Shown piece after piece: positions 51,863 through 61,163 of a DNA stretch of 64,000 nt (the stretch's first letter is position 1; every line of letters begins with the position of its first letter). Location of the stretch: NCBI RefSeq assembly GCF_024380015.1, contig NZ_CP101508.1, positions 3,162,902-3,226,901 on the forward strand, written 5' to 3'. Under the pieces are notes generated by a model that made no database searches, was not told the origin of the DNA, and was given only the letters and a program-made list of their open reading frames with translations. The DNA is from Photobacterium atrarenae. Its GTDB lineage: Bacteria; Pseudomonadota; Gammaproteobacteria; Enterobacterales; Vibrionaceae. The position numbers and the translations under genes were made by a program.

Positions 51863-53029
51863 TCAGCAGTGGGCTTCGGCCACCCGACGATCCGGCTGGG
51901 AGTCGATTTTCATCAGCAGGACCGGCGCCCCCATGGCCGCCATCAGCCAGAACACATTGGCGCCCCACAGGCCATACAGCCACCCGCTGAGTGCGGTCAT
52001 CAGCGCCATAAATGCCCCCAGCGGCAAGGCGTTGTAGAGCGCCTGCAAGGCCACCACCTGATTGCTCCGGGCATGTTGAATGTAGCGGATCGTCGCCAGG
52101 TGACAGGCGGCAAAGGTGACCCCGTGCAACGCCTGGACCGCGACCAGCACCGGCAGCTCCGTCATGGTCGCAGTGATCCCCCAGCGCACCATCACACCCA
52201 GTGCCGCGAGGCGGAACATCGCCGCCACACTCCAGCCGGCGAACAAGTACTTACTAAAGGCAAATATCGCCACTTCCGCCACCACACTGAAACTCCAGAG
52301 GTAACCAATCACATCCTCGCTGTGACCCGCGCCTTTCCAGTAAATCGTGCTGAAGCTGTAATAAGCGGCATGGCTGCCCTGCAGCAGAGCGATAATCGTC
52401 AGAAAGCGCACCACCTGACGGTCGGTCATCATTTTCATCAAAGCCGGGCGCGCCTGCGCCTGCTCATCCTCTGACACTAGCGGTATTGCCGGCCGACGCA
52501 GAGAGAACAACAGCGCCGCAACCATGCCGGCGACGGCCACCCAGGGGATCACCGACGGATCGTACTTAGCGGCCAGCATCCCGACCACCGTCGAGCCGGC
52601 AATAAAGGCAATTGAGCCCCACAGCCGGGTTCGACCATAGTCTAAATAACCCTCTCTGGCATAGTGGTTGGCGACCGCATCCGACAACGGCATGATCGGG
52701 CCAACCACCAAATTATAGGCAACCGTAACGATAGTTAGTGCCCACAAACTTCCACCACAGTAGATATACGCAATACAGCTGAGCAAAGTGGCCAACGCCA
52801 GCCAGCGCAGCGCCGGGATCAGATGCTCGGCCCGGTGAATGCGCGGGGTGATCACCAGATTCGCCAGGCAGCGGACCGCGAAGCCCAGCCCGAGTAACAA
52901 GCCGATATTCGACGCACTGACGCCAAGATGCGCCAGCCACAATGCCCAGAAAGGCAAGTACACACCGTAATTAAAAAAGAAACCGATCAGGTATTGTGAG
53001 GTCCACCCGAACGGGCTGCTTCGCAACAT
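51863..53029 (-). CDS. MFS permease of the HcaT/PPP family
   Basis: A 388-residue protein with twelve predicted helices. The pattern GFFFNYGVYLPFWALWLAHLG, YGRTRLWGSIAFI and HGVTFAACHLATIRYI resembles E. coli HcaT (putative phenylpropionate transporter). In vibrios and pseudomonads a relative sits near the crbS-acs genes, so a role with short organic acids is possible. Substrate unknown. Divergent from the DUF294 gene. Confidence 0.85.
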   Translation of the reverse strand: MLRSSPFGWTSQYLIGFFFNYGVYLPFWALWLAHLGVSASNIGLLLGLGFAVRCLANLVITPRIHRAEHLIPALRWLALATLLSCIAYIYCGGSLWALTIVTVAYNLVVGPIMPLSDAVANHYAREGYLDYGRTRLWGSIAFIAGSTVVGMLAAKYDPSVIPWVAVAGMVAALLFSLRRPAIPLVSEDEQAQARPALMKMMTDRQVVRFLTIIALLQGSHAAYYSFSTIYWKGAGHSEDVIGYLWSFSVVAEVAIFAFSKYLFAGWSVAAMFRLAALGVMVRWGITATMTELPVLVAVQALHGVTFAACHLATIRYIQHARSNQVVALQALYNALPLGAFMALMTALSGWLYGLWGANVFWLMAAMGAPVLLMKIDSQPDRRVAEAHC

Positions 53030-53336
53030 GCCAAGTCCTATATGCAGAAAGAAGAGTAACAGCAGCCATTATGCCGAATTCATCCAGCCACCCCAACGAA
53101 ATTATCAGACAATTTATTTCCCCTTTTTCGAGCCAGGCCATATTTCTGTCTACCGGACCGGCCAGACAGCTACAATGGCCGCTGAAAATCACGGTATCAG
53201 GGGCAACCGGCACACCGGCTGCATCGTCCCTAGACTAAAGTCGTCTGGAGCTTCCTGCTGTTCTGCACAACACTGTCTAGCATCAATGTCCAATCCCTTT
53301 TCTGTGCGCCATGCGCCCTTTATGCGGAAGCCTGCT
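53030..53336. other. Divergent region between the MFS and DUF294 genes
   Basis: 307 bp that are open in the DUF294 frame but look non-coding (no family match before ATG 53337). It contains GACTAAAGT at 53233. Confidence 0.55.
53233..53241 (+). promoter_or_regulatory. Candidate CrbR site before the DUF294 gene
   Basis: GACTAAAGT, identical to the site at 42989, located 104 bp before the ATG at 53337. Confidence 0.4.
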
Positions 53337-55151
53337 ATGCCAGATAAATTCGATACCTCGTTACCACCCTTTGACTGCCTCAGCGACAGCCAGCAACAGC
53401 GTTTGCGCGATGCTCTGGATGTCGCCTATTTCCGGGCCGGGGAAACCATTATCGAAGCCGATGAAGCCTGCCAGCAGCTCTACATTATTATCAAGGGCAG
53501 TGTAGAGGAGCGTGCCGCTGACGGGCAGGAGATTTTCGCCCACTATACTGCCGATGATCTGTTTGATGTCCGGGCCCAACTGGATGCGCGCAGCCGCCAC
53601 CACTACCAGGCACTGGAAGATACCCTGTGCTATCTGCTGCCGCGCGAGCACTTTATCGCGCTGTACCAATCCAACTCGCAGTTTGCTGCTTACTTTGACG
53701 GCAACCTGGCCCAGCGCCAGCAGCTACTGGACGAAGCACACCAACAACAGAACCTGGCCGAGTTTATCCTGACCAAGATCAGTGATGACAATATCCAGCC
53801 CTGCCTGATTGTGCCGCACGACACCAATCTGACGGCCGTCACCCAGGCAATGCGCGATAAAAGGGTCGATGCGGCCCTGGTCAAACTCAATGCAACGCCG
53901 CAGTACGGTATTGTCACCCGGACCAATTTGCTCCATGCGGTTCTGCTGGACAGCCTGCCGGCCTCGACGCCGGTCAGCCAGGTGGCGACAACGCCAGTGA
54001 TCAGCGTCAACAAGGGGGATTTCCTGTTCAATGCCATGCTGGCGATGACACGACATAAAGTGAAGCGAGTCCAGGTGCTGGACGGCGACAACGTGGCCGG
54101 AATGCTGGATCTGACCCAGGTGCTGAGCCTGTTTTCCACTCATTCTCATGTCCTGACCCTGCGCATTGCCCGCGCCAAAACCATTGATGAACTGGCGCTG
54201 GCAGCCGGCAGCCAGCACCGGCTGGTGGAAACCCTGTTCAACAACGGGATCCACACCCTGTTCGTGATGGAGCTGATTGCCACGGTCAATGAACAAATTA
54301 TCGAGAAAGCCTTCCAGCTGGTGGTCCCGCCCGAGATGCATGACCGCTGCTGTCTGATCGTGATGGGCTCTGAAGGACGTGGCGAGCAGATCCTCAAAAC
54401 CGACCAGGACAATGCCCTGATCCTCCAGGACGGAATCGACTGGCCGGGCTGCGCGCAAGTGATGGCGCGGTTAACCCAGACCCTGCACCAACTAGGCTAT
54501 CCGTTATGTCCCGGCAAGGTCATGGTCAACAACCCGCAATGGGTCAAACCTCAAAGTGAGTGGTTACATACGCTCAGCGACTTTGTCCAGGCCGGAACGG
54601 AGAACGCGGTGATGGCACTGGCGATCCTGGCCGACAGCCATGCGGTAGCCGGCAACCGGGCCCTGCTGAGCCCGCTGCAAACCCACCTCCACCAGTTGCT
54701 GGCCGATCAGGAACTGCTGCTGGCCACCTTTACCCGTCCGGCACTCCAGTTCAGCGTCCCGCTGACCCTGTTCGGCAAACTCAAAACCGGCAAGGAAGGA
54801 CTGGATATCAAGCGCGGCGGCATTTTCCCTATCGTCCACGGCATCCGGGCCCTGGCGCTGGAGCACGCCATCGCAGACAACAACACCTTTGCCCGGATTG
54901 ACCAGCTGACCCGCTGCCGGGTGCTGGAGCCGGAGACCGCCTCCAACCTGAGCGAGGCCCTCAAGCTGTTTATCAAGCTGCGTCTGCGCCAGCAATTGGG
55001 GCAACAGCAAGATCCGCAGAGCCGGGGGATGCAACAGCACCTGGACATCAGCGTGCTGAGCCGGGCCGAGCGGGATCTGCTGCGCCACAGCCTGCATGTG
55101 GTGAAGAAATTCAAAGAGTGGTTGGGTTACCACTATCAAATCCGGGATTAG
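53337..55151 (+). CDS. CNMP-CBS-DUF294 putative nucleotidyltransferase
   Basis: A 604-residue cytoplasmic protein: cyclic-nucleotide-binding-like domain (about 10-125, FRAGETIIEADEACQQLYIIIKG), two CBS motifs (about 145-270), a DUF294 nucleotidyltransferase-like domain with MGSEGRGEQILKTDQDNAL (about 345-363, the GSxxRxE...DxD pattern) and a C-terminal helical DUF294_C domain. Its substrate is unknown. The partner exonuclease follows 42 bp later, and this pair is found next to acetate genes in many proteobacteria. Start: ATG 53337 has GGAAG six bases upstream; two more in-frame ATGs lie at 53286 and 53322. Confidence 0.88.
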   Translation: MPDKFDTSLPPFDCLSDSQQQRLRDALDVAYFRAGETIIEADEACQQLYIIIKGSVEERAADGQEIFAHYTADDLFDVRAQLDARSRHHYQALEDTLCYLLPREHFIALYQSNSQFAAYFDGNLAQRQQLLDEAHQQQNLAEFILTKISDDNIQPCLIVPHDTNLTAVTQAMRDKRVDAALVKLNATPQYGIVTRTNLLHAVLLDSLPASTPVSQVATTPVISVNKGDFLFNAMLAMTRHKVKRVQVLDGDNVAGMLDLTQVLSLFSTHSHVLTLRIARAKTIDELALAAGSQHRLVETLFNNGIHTLFVMELIATVNEQIIEKAFQLVVPPEMHDRCCLIVMGSEGRGEQILKTDQDNALILQDGIDWPGCAQVMARLTQTLHQLGYPLCPGKVMVNNPQWVKPQSEWLHTLSDFVQAGTENAVMALAILADSHAVAGNRALLSPLQTHLHQLLADQELLLATFTRPALQFSVPLTLFGKLKTGKEGLDIKRGGIFPIVHGIRALALEHAIADNNTFARIDQLTRCRVLEPETASNLSEALKLFIKLRLRQQLGQQQDPQSRGMQQHLDISVLSRAERDLLRHSLHVVKKFKEWLGYHYQIRD

Positions 55152-55193
55152 CCCGGAACCGACATCGCGCCTGCTGTTTGTTGAGGAGAAGTA

Positions 55194-55817
55194 ATGAATA
55201 TGCTCAGCCGTTGGTGGTACCAACATAAGTTCCGCCAGACCCCGCACCAGGCGCTGTTTCAGCGCTACCAGGGGGATGAGCTGGTGTCGCTCGACTGCGA
55301 GACCACCAGTTTGGATCCGCACAGTGCCGAGCTGGTCACCATTGCCGCGACCCGCATTAAGGCCAACCGGATCATGACCAGCCAGTCGATCCACCTGACC
55401 CTGCGCGCGCCGGGCAGCCTGGATGCCGACTCGGTCGCCGTGCACCGGATCCGTCACCAGGATTTGCAGGAAGGGATGGACGAGCGCGAGGCCCTGTGCC
55501 AATTGCTGGATTTTATCGGCAACCGGCCCTTGGTGGGCTACCATATCCGCTACGACAAAACGATCCTCGATCGCTACTACCGCCGCCTGTTTGACTTTCC
55601 GCTCCCGAACAAAGTGGTGGAAGTGAGCCATCTCTACCACGAGCGCCTTGAACGACTGCTGCCCAACGCCTATTACGACCTCAGCCTGGAGGCCATCAGC
55701 CGCCACCTGGATCTGCCGGTGCCGGAGCGGCATGACGCACTGCAGGACGCCATCACCGCGGCGCTGATCTATGTCCGGCTCAAGCACGGCGATATCCCGA
55801 CCCTGCGCTCAGCCTGA
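55194..55817 (+). CDS. DnaQ-like 3'-5' exonuclease
   Basis: A 207-residue DEDDh exonuclease related to the epsilon subunit of DNA polymerase III. Motifs: SLDCETTSLDP (Asp-Glu, about 35-45), VHRIRHQDLQEG, VGYHIRYDKTILDRYY, and RHDALQDAITAAL with the His and final Asp. It starts with a basic N-terminus (MNMLSRWWYQHKFRQ). Good GAGGAGA ribosome site. It forms an operon with the DUF294 gene and probably acts on RNA or DNA ends, though the true substrate is unknown. Confidence 0.88.
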   Translation: MNMLSRWWYQHKFRQTPHQALFQRYQGDELVSLDCETTSLDPHSAELVTIAATRIKANRIMTSQSIHLTLRAPGSLDADSVAVHRIRHQDLQEGMDEREALCQLLDFIGNRPLVGYHIRYDKTILDRYYRRLFDFPLPNKVVEVSHLYHERLERLLPNAYYDLSLEAISRHLDLPVPERHDALQDAITAALIYVRLKHGDIPTLRSA

Positions 55818-55823
55818 CCCCTG

Positions 55824-55907
55824 ACTTTAGTTGGTGCAAGCTTTTCACTGCAACGGCAATGTAACAGGCCATTGCCGTCCCCTCCGGGCGCGCTCTCATC
55901 CTAAAGT
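55824..55907. promoter_or_regulatory. Candidate CrbR sites before acs
   Basis: ACTTTAGT at 55824-55831 (ACTAAAGT on the minus strand) and CTAAAGT at 55901-55907, the latter 108-114 bp before the acs ATG. A TATATT (-10-like) lies about 32 bp after the second site. Confidence 0.4.
55853..55878. promoter_or_regulatory. Inverted repeat between the exonuclease gene and acs
   Basis: ACGGCAATG and CATTGCCGT pair perfectly with an 8-nt loop, 35 bp after the exonuclease stop. It has no T-run; it could be a terminator without U-tract or an operator. Confidence 0.4.
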
Positions 55908-56014
55908 CTAATTGTGACCGGCAGCGTTCTGTCGGAAGTTATATTCACACAAGACAGCATTACCCAGCATTATCCGGTCCGGTATGGACAGTGACGGAAC
56001 ACAAGGAGAAGAGA

Positions 56015-57964
56015 ATGAGTGAGGTTCATGTGTATCCAGTAACCGAGGACATCGCAGCCAAAACCCATATCAACGACGAGCAGTACCGCGAGATGTACCA
56101 GCAGTCGGTGATCAACCCCACAGGTTTCTGGCGCGAGCACGGTCAGATTGTTGACTGGATCAAACCTTATACCCAGGTCAAGAACACCTCATTTGACACC
56201 GGCCACGTCAGTGTTAAATGGTTTGAGGACGGCACCCTGAACGTGTCTGCCAACTGTCTCGACCGTCACCTGGCCACCCGCGGCGATCAACCGGCCATTA
56301 TCTGGGAAGGCGATGATCCGGCTGATGATGCCACCCTGACCTACAACGAGCTGCATGAGCAAGTGTGTCAGTTTGCCAACGCCCTGAAAAGCCAGGGCGT
56401 GCGCAAGGGCGATGTGGTCTGCCTGTATATGCCGATGGTGGCCGAAGCAGCCGTCGCCATGCTGGCCTGTACCCGCATCGGTGCGATCCATACCATTGTC
56501 TTCGGCGGTTTCTCTCCTGAGGCCCTGGCCGGACGCATCATCGACTCCAATGCCAAGGTCGTCGTCACCGCCGATGAAGGGGTCCGCGGAGGCCGTGCCG
56601 TGCCACTAAAACAAAATGTCGATGCCGCCCTGGCCAACAGCGAGGTTACCAGCGTCGAGAAAGTCGTAGTGTTCAAGCGCACCGGCGGCGAGATCGCCTG
56701 GGATGACACCCGCGATGTCTGGTGGCATGACGCCACGGCGGTCGCTTCTTCGCACTGTGAGCCGGAAGCTATGAACGCCGAAGACCCGCTGTTTATCCTC
56801 TACACCTCAGGCTCAACCGGGAAACCGAAAGGGGTCCTGCACACCACCGGTGGCTACCTGGTGTATGCCACCATGACCTTCAAGTACGTGTTCGATTACC
56901 AGGAAGGCGATGTCTACTGGTGTACCGCGGATGTGGGCTGGATCACCGGCCACAGCTACCTGGTCTACGGCCCGCTGGCGAACGGGGCCACCACCCTGCT
57001 GTTTGAAGGGGTGCCGAACTATCCGTCCACCAGCCGGATGAGCGAAGTGGTCGACAAGCACCAAGTTAATATTCTCTACACCGCCCCGACCGCAATCCGG
57101 GCCCTGATGGCCAAAGGCAACGCCGCTATTGAAGGCACCAAACGGAGCTCGCTGCGGATCATGGGCTCGGTCGGTGAGCCGATTAACCCTGAAGCCTGGG
57201 AGTGGTACCACCGTACTATCGGCGACAGCCGCTGCCCGATTGTCGATACCTGGTGGCAAACTGAAACCGGCGGGATCCTGATCACCCCGCTGCCAGGTGC
57301 AACCGCCCTGAAACCGGGCTCAGCCACCCGTCCGTTCTTCGGCGTTCAGCCGGCACTGGTCGATAACATGGGCAATATTCTCGAAGGCGCCACCGAAGGC
57401 AACCTGGTGATGATTGATTCCTGGCCGGGGCAGATGCGCACTCTGTGGGGCGATCACGAGCGCTTCGAGCAAACCTACTTCTCGACCTTCCAGGGCATGT
57501 ACTTTACCGGGGACGGTGCCCGCCGCGATGAAGACGGCTATTACTGGATCACCGGCCGGGTTGATGATGTGCTGAACATTTCCGGCCACCGGATGGGAAC
57601 TGCCGAAATCGAATCGGCACTGGTCGCCTTCGACAAAATTGCCGAAGCGGCGATTGTCGGGGTGCCGCACGACATCAAGGGCCAGGCGATTTATGCCTAT
57701 ATCACCCTGAACAACGGCGAAGTGCCGACCGCCGAGTTGCATAAAGAAGTCAAAGACTGGGTTCGTAAGGAAATCGGCCCGATTGCCACCCCGGATTTCC
57801 TGCACTGGACCGACGCGTTGCCGAAAACCCGCTCGGGCAAAATCATGCGCCGTATCCTGCGCAAGATTGCCACCGGCGATACAGCAACGCTGGGTGATAC
57901 CTCCACCCTGGCCGATCCGAGCGTGGTCGAGAAGCTGATTGCCGAGAAACAGAAAGTCCTGTGA
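56015..57964 (+). CDS. acs: Acetyl-CoA synthetase (AMP-forming)
   Basis: Activates acetate to acetyl-CoA with ATP via acetyl-AMP, for growth on low acetate. The 649-residue protein has the core motif [12 protein letters not shown] (about 265-276), WWQTETGG, and the C-terminal [11 protein letters not shown] with the catalytic Lys that is silenced by acetylation (near residue 610). The ATG at 56015 ([11 protein letters not shown]) matches E. coli Acs and has AAGGAGAAG upstream; a GTG eight codons earlier is open. Probably activated by CrbS-CrbR. Confidence 0.97.
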   Translation: MSEVHVYPVTEDIAAKTHINDEQYREMYQQSVINPTGFWREHGQIVDWIKPYTQVKNTSFDTGHVSVKWFEDGTLNVSANCLDRHLATRGDQPAIIWEGDDPADDATLTYNELHEQVCQFANALKSQGVRKGDVVCLYMPMVAEAAVAMLACTRIGAIHTIVFGGFSPEALAGRIIDSNAKVVVTADEGVRGGRAVPLKQNVDAALANSEVTSVEKVVVFKRTGGEIAWDDTRDVWWHDATAVASSHCEPEAMNAEDPLFILYTSGSTGKPKGVLHTTGGYLVYATMTFKYVFDYQEGDVYWCTADVGWITGHSYLVYGPLANGATTLLFEGVPNYPSTSRMSEVVDKHQVNILYTAPTAIRALMAKGNAAIEGTKRSSLRIMGSVGEPINPEAWEWYHRTIGDSRCPIVDTWWQTETGGILITPLPGATALKPGSATRPFFGVQPALVDNMGNILEGATEGNLVMIDSWPGQMRTLWGDHERFEQTYFSTFQGMYFTGDGARRDEDGYYWITGRVDDVLNISGHRMGTAEIESALVAFDKIAEAAIVGVPHDIKGQAIYAYITLNNGEVPTAELHKEVKDWVRKEIGPIATPDFLHWTDALPKTRSGKIMRRILRKIATGDTATLGDTSTLADPSVVEKLIAEKQKVL

Positions 57965-57976
57965 TCCGGCCCGATT

Positions 57977-58004
57977 AAAAAAACCGCCCGCGGGCGGTTT
58001 TTTT
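57977..58004 (+). terminator. acs terminator
   Basis: AAAAACCGCCCG / CGGGCGGTTTTTTT, 12 bp after the stop. Confidence 0.92.
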
Positions 58005-58337
58005 GATCGATCCCTAAAACTCCCGCTCAAATCGCGAACAGAGACGATAAGCAAGCTACACTGAACAACATTGCATCCAACAGGCATCCAACAGCAAACT
58101 ATCCCTGTTCTCTGGCCCGAATCCACGTTACTCCGGCTGGCACTGCGCATTCAGCGTACAAGTGTTCAGGTTAAAAGCGGTGATTAGACCAGTATTTTGC
58201 TGCGAATTGCGGTGAATTCTCTATAATTGCTCAGCAAGCGTGTTTTGACAGCAACCATGGGAAACAAAAACAGTGGACTTGCGTTTTAATGCAAAAACCT
58301 GACAACATCCCCATATTACGAGTGAAATAACCTCAAG
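58005..58337. other. Promoter region of aroQ-accB-accC
   Basis: 333 bp with no gene. A TATAAT at 58222-58227 has only a poor -35 partner (TTGCTG, 58197-58202, 19-bp spacing). It would give a leader of about 105 nt before aroQ. Confidence 0.5.
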
Positions 58338-58799
58338 ATGTCGACAAATTACCGAATTTTATTACTGAACGGCCCCAACCTGAACCTGCTCGGTACCCGC
58401 GAGCCCGGGATCTACGGCCGGCAAACGCTGGACGACATTGTGGCCGACCTGTCTGCCAAAGCACACGCACTGGGCGCGACCCTGGAGCACCTTCAATCCA
58501 ATGCCGAGCACGAGCTGATTGAAGCGATCCATCAAGCCCGGGATCAGGTGGATTTTATCCTGATCAACCCGGCAGCTTATACCCATACCAGCGTCGCGAT
58601 TCGTGATGCACTGCTGGGGGTCTGCATCCCGTTTATTGAAGTGCACCTGTCTAATGTGCACGCCCGTGAGCCGTTCCGACACCATTCCTATCTGTCGGAT
58701 CAGGCCGTTGGCGTCATTTGCGGACTGGGCACCGACGGTTATGAGTTTGCCCTCCAGGCAGCAGTTCGCCGCCTGCAAACCATCGCCGACCTGAAATAA
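58338..58799 (+). CDS. aroQ: Type II 3-dehydroquinate dehydratase
   Basis: Third step of the shikimate pathway. The 153-residue protein has [18 protein letters not shown] with the catalytic Tyr, [16 protein letters not shown], and [17 protein letters not shown] with the catalytic His. It is the first gene before accBC, an arrangement common in vibrios and pseudomonads. Confidence 0.97.
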   Translation: MSTNYRILLLNGPNLNLLGTREPGIYGRQTLDDIVADLSAKAHALGATLEHLQSNAEHELIEAIHQARDQVDFILINPAAYTHTSVAIRDALLGVCIPFIEVHLSNVHAREPFRHHSYLSDQAVGVICGLGTDGYEFALQAAVRRLQTIADLK

Positions 58800-58865
58800 C
58801 AATTCGCCGTGGAGGCAGCCTGTGCTTGCCTTCCCAACGCTAAACGAACAAACAGAGAAAGATAA

Positions 58866-59336
58866 ATGGATATTCGTAAGATTAAAAAACTGATCGAACT
58901 GGTTGAAGAGTCTGGTATTTCTGAGCTGGAAATCTCTGAAGGTGAAGAATCGGTACGCATCAGCCGTAACTCTACGGTTGTTGCAGCACCGGCCCAAACC
59001 CAAGTCTACGCGCCAGCCCCGGCGGCTGCGGCTGCACCAGCAGCGGCGACTGCGGTAGAAGCACCGGAAGCTCAGGCGACGACAACGCCGTCAACGCCAG
59101 CCGGTCACTCTGTGCTGTCGCCAATGGTCGGTACCTTCTACCGTGCGCCAAGCCCGGATGCGAAGCCATTCGTTGAAGTTGGCCAGAGCGTCAACGTCGG
59201 CGATACCCTGTGCATCGTTGAAGCAATGAAGATGATGAACCAGATCGAAGCAGACAAGGCCGGTACTGTCGTAGCAATCCTGGCCGAAGATGGCGACGCC
59301 ATTGAATTCGACCAGCCGCTAGTTATCATTGAGTAA
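58866..59336 (+). CDS. accB: Biotin carboxyl carrier protein of acetyl-CoA carboxylase
   Basis: Carries biotin between the carboxylase and transferase parts of acetyl-CoA carboxylase. The 156-residue protein has an N-terminal helix ([20 protein letters not shown]), an Ala/Pro-rich linker (about 40-78), and the biotinyl domain with EAMKMMNQ, where Lys122 is biotinylated. It lies 12 bp before accC. Confidence 0.97.
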   Translation: MDIRKIKKLIELVEESGISELEISEGEESVRISRNSTVVAAPAQTQVYAPAPAAAAAPAAATAVEAPEAQATTTPSTPAGHSVLSPMVGTFYRAPSPDAKPFVEVGQSVNVGDTLCIVEAMKMMNQIEADKAGTVVAILAEDGDAIEFDQPLVIIE

Positions 59337-59348
59337 CCGGGGCGCGAT

Positions 59349-60692
59349 ATGTTAGATAAAATTGTTATCGCCAACCGAGGCGAAATTGCCCTGCGTATTT
59401 TACGCGCCTGTAAAGAGCTGGGCATTAAAACTGTCGCGGTCCACTCGACCGCTGACCGCGATCTCAAGCACGTGCTGCTGGCCGATGAAGCCATCTGTAT
59501 CGGCCCGGCACCGAGCACCGAGAGCTACCTGAACATCCCGCGCATCATTAGTGCAGCGGAAATCACCGGTGCCGTCGCGATCCACCCGGGTTACGGCTTC
59601 CTGTCGGAAAACGCCGACTTTGCCGAGCAGGTCGAGCGCAGCGGCTTTATCTTTGTCGGCCCGAAAGCCGATACCATCCGCATCATGGGCGACAAAGTCG
59701 CGGCCATTAGCGCGATGAAGAAAGCCGGTGTTCCTTGTGTACCGGGCTCTGACGGTCCGCTGGGCAACGATGAAGCCAAGAACAAAGCCTGTGCCAAGCG
59801 CATCGGCTACCCGGTGATCATTAAAGCCTCCGGTGGTGGCGGCGGCCGCGGGATGCGTGTCGTTCGCAGCGAAGCCGAGCTGATCGAATCGATCGCCATG
59901 ACCCGTGCTGAAGCTAAGGCTGCCTTCAGCAATGACATGGTTTACATGGAGAAATTCCTGGAAAACCCACGTCATATTGAAGTTCAGGTGCTGGCAGACG
60001 GCCAGGGCGGCGCCATTCACCTGGGTGAGCGTGACTGTTCGATGCAGCGTCGCCACCAGAAAGTGGTTGAAGAAGCACCGGCACCGGGCATCACCGAAGA
60101 GATGCGCAAATACATCGGTGAGCGCTGTACCCGTGCCTGTCTCGAAATCGGCTACCGTGGTGCCGGTACGTTCGAATTCCTGTACGAGAACGGTGAGTTC
60201 TACTTCATCGAGATGAATACGCGAATTCAGGTTGAGCATCCGGTGACGGAAATGGTCTCTGGCGTCGATCTGATCAAAGAGCAGCTGCGTATTGCAGCCG
60301 GCCAGCCGCTGTCGTTCACTCAGGATGACATCAAGCTGCGCGGCCACGCAGTCGAGTGTCGGATTAATGCTGAAGATCCGGTGCGCTTCCTGCCATGTCC
60401 GGGCAAGATCACCCGTTTCCACTCGCCAGGCGGCATGGGTGTGCGTTGGGAATCCCACATCTACTCGGGCTACAGCGTGCCACCGCACTATGATTCAATG
60501 ATTGGTAAGCTGATCACTTACGGTGAGAACCGTGATGTGGCGATTGCCCGCATGAAAAATGCCCTGGGCGAGATGATCATCGACGGCATCAAAACCAATG
60601 TGCCGCTGCAGCAAGATATCATGGCGGACGAGAACTTCCAGCACGGTGGTGCCAACATCCACTATCTGGAGAAGAAGCTGGGTATCCACTAA
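59349..60692 (+). CDS. accC: Biotin carboxylase subunit of acetyl-CoA carboxylase
   Basis: Carboxylates biotin on AccB with ATP and bicarbonate. The 447-residue ATP-grasp protein has [48 protein letters not shown] and [15 protein letters not shown]. Full length. Co-transcribed with accB, ended by a strong hairpin. Confidence 0.98.
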   Translation: MLDKIVIANRGEIALRILRACKELGIKTVAVHSTADRDLKHVLLADEAICIGPAPSTESYLNIPRIISAAEITGAVAIHPGYGFLSENADFAEQVERSGFIFVGPKADTIRIMGDKVAAISAMKKAGVPCVPGSDGPLGNDEAKNKACAKRIGYPVIIKASGGGGGRGMRVVRSEAELIESIAMTRAEAKAAFSNDMVYMEKFLENPRHIEVQVLADGQGGAIHLGERDCSMQRRHQKVVEEAPAPGITEEMRKYIGERCTRACLEIGYRGAGTFEFLYENGEFYFIEMNTRIQVEHPVTEMVSGVDLIKEQLRIAAGQPLSFTQDDIKLRGHAVECRINAEDPVRFLPCPGKITRFHSPGGMGVRWESHIYSGYSVPPHYDSMIGKLITYGENRDVAIARMKNALGEMIIDGIKTNVPLQQDIMADENFQHGGANIHYLEKKLGIH

Positions 60693-60715
60693 GCCTCTTC
60701 GCACAATCGCTGACC

Positions 60716-60743
60716 AAGGCTGCCTCCAGGCAGCCTTTTCTTT
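60716..60743 (+). terminator. accC terminator
   Basis: AAGGCTGCC / GGCAGCCTT around TCCA, then TTCTTT, 24 bp after the stop. Confidence 0.88.
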
Positions 60744-60881
60744 GCCTGCGCGGGCCAGCCTGTTTCTGGCGTCCCCCCCCATCTTTTGCCACAATAGCGC
60801 CCTTGCTTTGGCAGCGGCATTTATCACCCCTTGCAACTCGTCCTTTTTCGATAATGCTGCTTAACGACTGGAGACTTCAGC

Positions 60882-61163
60882 ATGAAGACACTCTCAGATC
60901 GCTATCGTCAGGCCCATAAAGAAGCCAAATGGGCCCTGGGGTTAGCGCTCGCTTATTTTCTCTGGTGGTACGGCTCGGCGTATATGTTCGCCCCAAGCCC
61001 TGCCCAAACCGCCCTTCCCGAGCTGTACTGGGGCCTTCCGCTCTGGTTTCTGCTGGCCTGTATCGTCGGCCCGGTGATCTTTACCCTGCTCTGTGCCCTG
61101 ATGGTGAAGTACCTGTACCAAGAGATGCCGCTGACCGTTGACGAGGATACGCCGGATGCATAA
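60882..61163 (+). CDS. yhdT: YhdT-family small membrane protein (DUF997)
   Basis: A 93-residue protein with two predicted helices (about 18-36 and 50-75) and the family segment RQAHKEAKWALGLALAYFLWWY. It overlaps panF by 8 bp, as in E. coli, and is thought to be an accessory to PanF. Role unproven. Confidence 0.9.
   Translation: MKTLSDRYRQAHKEAKWALGLALAYFLWWYGSAYMFAPSPAQTALPELYWGLPLWFLLACIVGPVIFTLLCALMVKYLYQEMPLTVDEDTPDA

Noticed and set aside
53028..53336. 103-codon upstream extension of the DUF294 ORF
   Set aside because: Low resemblance to protein, contains the presumed promoter and motif; ATG 53337 has the good ribosome site.
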